The notes below the pieces were generated by a model that did no database searches, was not told the DNA's origin, and saw only the letters and a program-made list of their open reading frames with translations. A DNA stretch of 64,000 nt from Gleimia coleocanis DSM 15436 (lineage in GTDB: Bacteria; Actinomycetota; Actinomycetes; Actinomycetales; Actinomycetaceae). A program made the position numbers and the translations under genes. The DNA is taken from NCBI RefSeq assembly GCF_000159015.1, contig NZ_DS999545.1, forward strand, positions 124,001 through 188,000, given 5' to 3'. Every line of letters begins with the position of its first letter. Position 1 is the first letter of the stretch. Of this stretch, positions 62,645-64,000 are shown one piece after another.

Positions 62645-62832
62645 TTTTTCCTTTCAAAGCCGGTTTTGCCAGGGTGGTTTCCCGAGGGCGGTTTTCAAGA
62701 CTTTCTATTTTCATCCTAACGTACGCGTTTGTAGATGGCAGAGGTTCGTGAGCTTTCTGCGTTCTGTGGGAACACGCGCTTTAGATAGGGGAAGTGCCGC
62801 TCTTTTGTGCATTTTCGCGGGTAATGCATAAA

Positions 62833-62875
62833 GGTACGTGTTTGCAGAATACAGGGGTTTCTGCAAACACGTACC
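62833..62875 (-). terminator. Terminator with GGTACGTGTTTGCAGAA arms
   Basis: GGTACGTGTTTGCAGAA (62833-62849) pairs with TTCTGCAAACACGTACC (62859-62875). Downstream of ptsI. The remaining gap 62645-62832 shows a GAGGGCGG repeat (62685) and no gene. Confidence 0.85.
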
Positions 62876-62900
62876 TTAGTTGTAGTTTTTATGTGTTGGC

Positions 62901-64000
62901 TCAGCTGAGGATTTCGCGTACCTTTTCACGTAGCTCGTTTGGGTCGGTGATGGTTAATGCTACGGCTGCTGCAGCTTCGCATTGTTCCATGGTTACGTCG
63001 GATAGTTGTACGCCGACGAAGCCTACGGTTGGGGCTGCAACCGAGAGGGAAGCAACGCCTAGGCCTACTAGAACGCAGGCGAGTAGTGGGTCTGCTGCCA
63101 TTTCACCGCAGACGCCTACTGGTTTGCCTGCTGCGCGACCTGCTGCGGTGACCTGTGCGATTAGGCGTAGGACTGCTGGTTGCCAGGGGCTGGTGTAGGT
63201 TGCTAGGTGTGAGTTCAGGCGGTCGGCTGCCATTACGTATTGGGTGAGGTCGTTGGTGCCGATTGATACGAAGTCTACTTCAGCGAAGATTTCGTTGATC
63301 ATTAGCGCTGCGGAGGGTACTTCGATCATTACACCTGGTTTTAGTCCATAAGGGCGTACTAGGGATGCGAACCAGCGGGCTTCAGCTACGGTGGATACCA
63401 TTGGGGCCATTATCCAGGTGTTTTTTTCGCGTCCTTCAGCGGCGGCAGCTACGGCGGCTATTTGTACTGGCAGTATGTGTGGGTGTACTCCGTCTGCGCG
63501 GATGCCGCGGACACCGAGTGCTGGGTTTTCTTCATCATCGAGGGAAGCCCAGGCGATTGGTTTGTCTGAGCCTGCATCGAGGGTGCGGACGACTACTTTA
63601 TTTTCTGGGAATTCGTTGAATACTGAGGTGTAGAAGTCTCTTTGGGTTTCGAAGGATGGTTCGGTGGCGGTGGAGAGGAAGCCTAGTTCGCTGCGGAGCA
63701 GACCTATGCCTTCTACTGGGTGGGTAGCTGCTTTTGCTGCGGATGCGCCGTCTTGAACGTTTGCTAGGAGTTGTACGGAGTGTCCGTCTTTGAGTGTGGC
63801 TGGTCCGGTCCAGGTGCGGGCGCGTTCTTTTAGTTCAGCGTCTTGGGCTACTTCTTGTGCTGCGTATTCTGGGTCTGGGTCAGTGTAGATGTCGCCGGTG
63901 TCGCCATTGATGAGTACGTTGGTGCCTTCGTTGATTTCGTGCAGGTCACGGGCTGCGACGATGCATGGGATTCCCATTTGGCGGGCGATGATGGAGGTGT
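62901..64000 (-). CDS. ptsI: PTS enzyme I (C-terminal part; runs off window)
   Basis: The frame continues to the window edge (TSIIARQMGIPCIV), so about 366 of roughly 560 residues are present. Phosphoenolpyruvate-binding TIM barrel: EGIGLLRSELGFL, RTLDAGSDKPI, MAPMVSTVAEARWF, SIGTNDLTQYVMAADR and VGVCGEMAADP (catalytic Cys). The phosphorylated His lies upstream, outside the window. Starts PEP-dependent sugar phosphorylation via HPr. Confidence 0.95.
   Translation of the reverse strand, partial: TSIIARQMGIPCIVAARDLHEINEGTNVLINGDTGDIYTDPDPEYAAQEVAQDAELKERARTWTGPATLKDGHSVQLLANVQDGASAAKAATHPVEGIGLLRSELGFLSTATEPSFETQRDFYTSVFNEFPENKVVVRTLDAGSDKPIAWASLDDEENPALGVRGIRADGVHPHILPVQIAAVAAAAEGREKNTWIMAPMVSTVAEARWFASLVRPYGLKPGVMIEVPSAALMINEIFAEVDFVSIGTNDLTQYVMAADRLNSHLATYTSPWQPAVLRLIAQVTAAGRAAGKPVGVCGEMAADPLLACVLVGLGVASLSVAAPTVGFVGVQLSDVTMEQCEAAAAVALTITDPNELREKVREILS

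Overview
The window looks like the chromosome of a Gram-positive actinobacterium of moderate GC content, probably Actinomycetaceae-like. Pointers are the dnaK-grpE-dnaJ-hspR operon with HAIR operators, a class Ib NrdF, sortase-anchored Pro/Thr-rich surface proteins, actinobacterial DUF families and a small actinophage-type prophage. The genus cannot be fixed from sequence alone; a low-GC Actinomycetaceae lineage such as Gleimia is only a guess.

Layout: 1-1.4 kb is the end of a metal-ion ABC transporter operon (two permeases). A tRNA-Arg(ACG) follows. It is the integration site of a compact, apparently complete prophage of about 15.6 kb (1559-17204, 35-bp direct repeats). The prophage carries a repressor, a cro-like gene, small early genes, HNH, terminase, portal, a fused protease-capsid, tail genes, amidase and holin, and an integrase at the right end. 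From 17.4 to 24.6 kb are fucO, a large wall-anchored SGNH hydrolase and a second Mn/Zn-type ABC transporter. From 24.6 to 37.2 kb are housekeeping and accessory genes, including a SmtB-like zinc sensor beside a His-rich protein and a UvrA paralogue. From 37.4 to 64 kb are a PurD-PurC fusion, the HspR heat-shock operon, oligopeptidase B, an RNase H-aminopeptidase fusion, nrdF, clpB, xthA, pyrE, a NagD-like phosphatase and the C-terminal part of PTS enzyme I.

Two observations stand out. (1) The prophage repressor reads through the attachment core. In the circular phage its frame continues 25 codons past the core, ends in ...TLAA (an ssrA-like degron ending), and its stop overlaps the integrase ATG as ATGA. 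In the prophage the same frame stops after two host codons. This is the architecture of 'integration-dependent immunity' known from some mycobacteriophages, here in an unrelated small prophage. (2) The host DNA, but not the prophage, is full of two short motifs: GGTACGTG(C/T)TT and (T)CCGAGGGCG. They form the arms of many terminators and sit in linkers and loops of proteins, much like DNA uptake sequences of Neisseria or Pasteurellaceae.

Functional links: two metal importers, a class Ib (usually Mn-dependent) ribonucleotide reductase and a Zn-sensor/His-rich pair point to active Mn/Zn management. HspR binding sites upstream of both dnaK and clpB define one heat-shock regulon with its repressor encoded in the operon.
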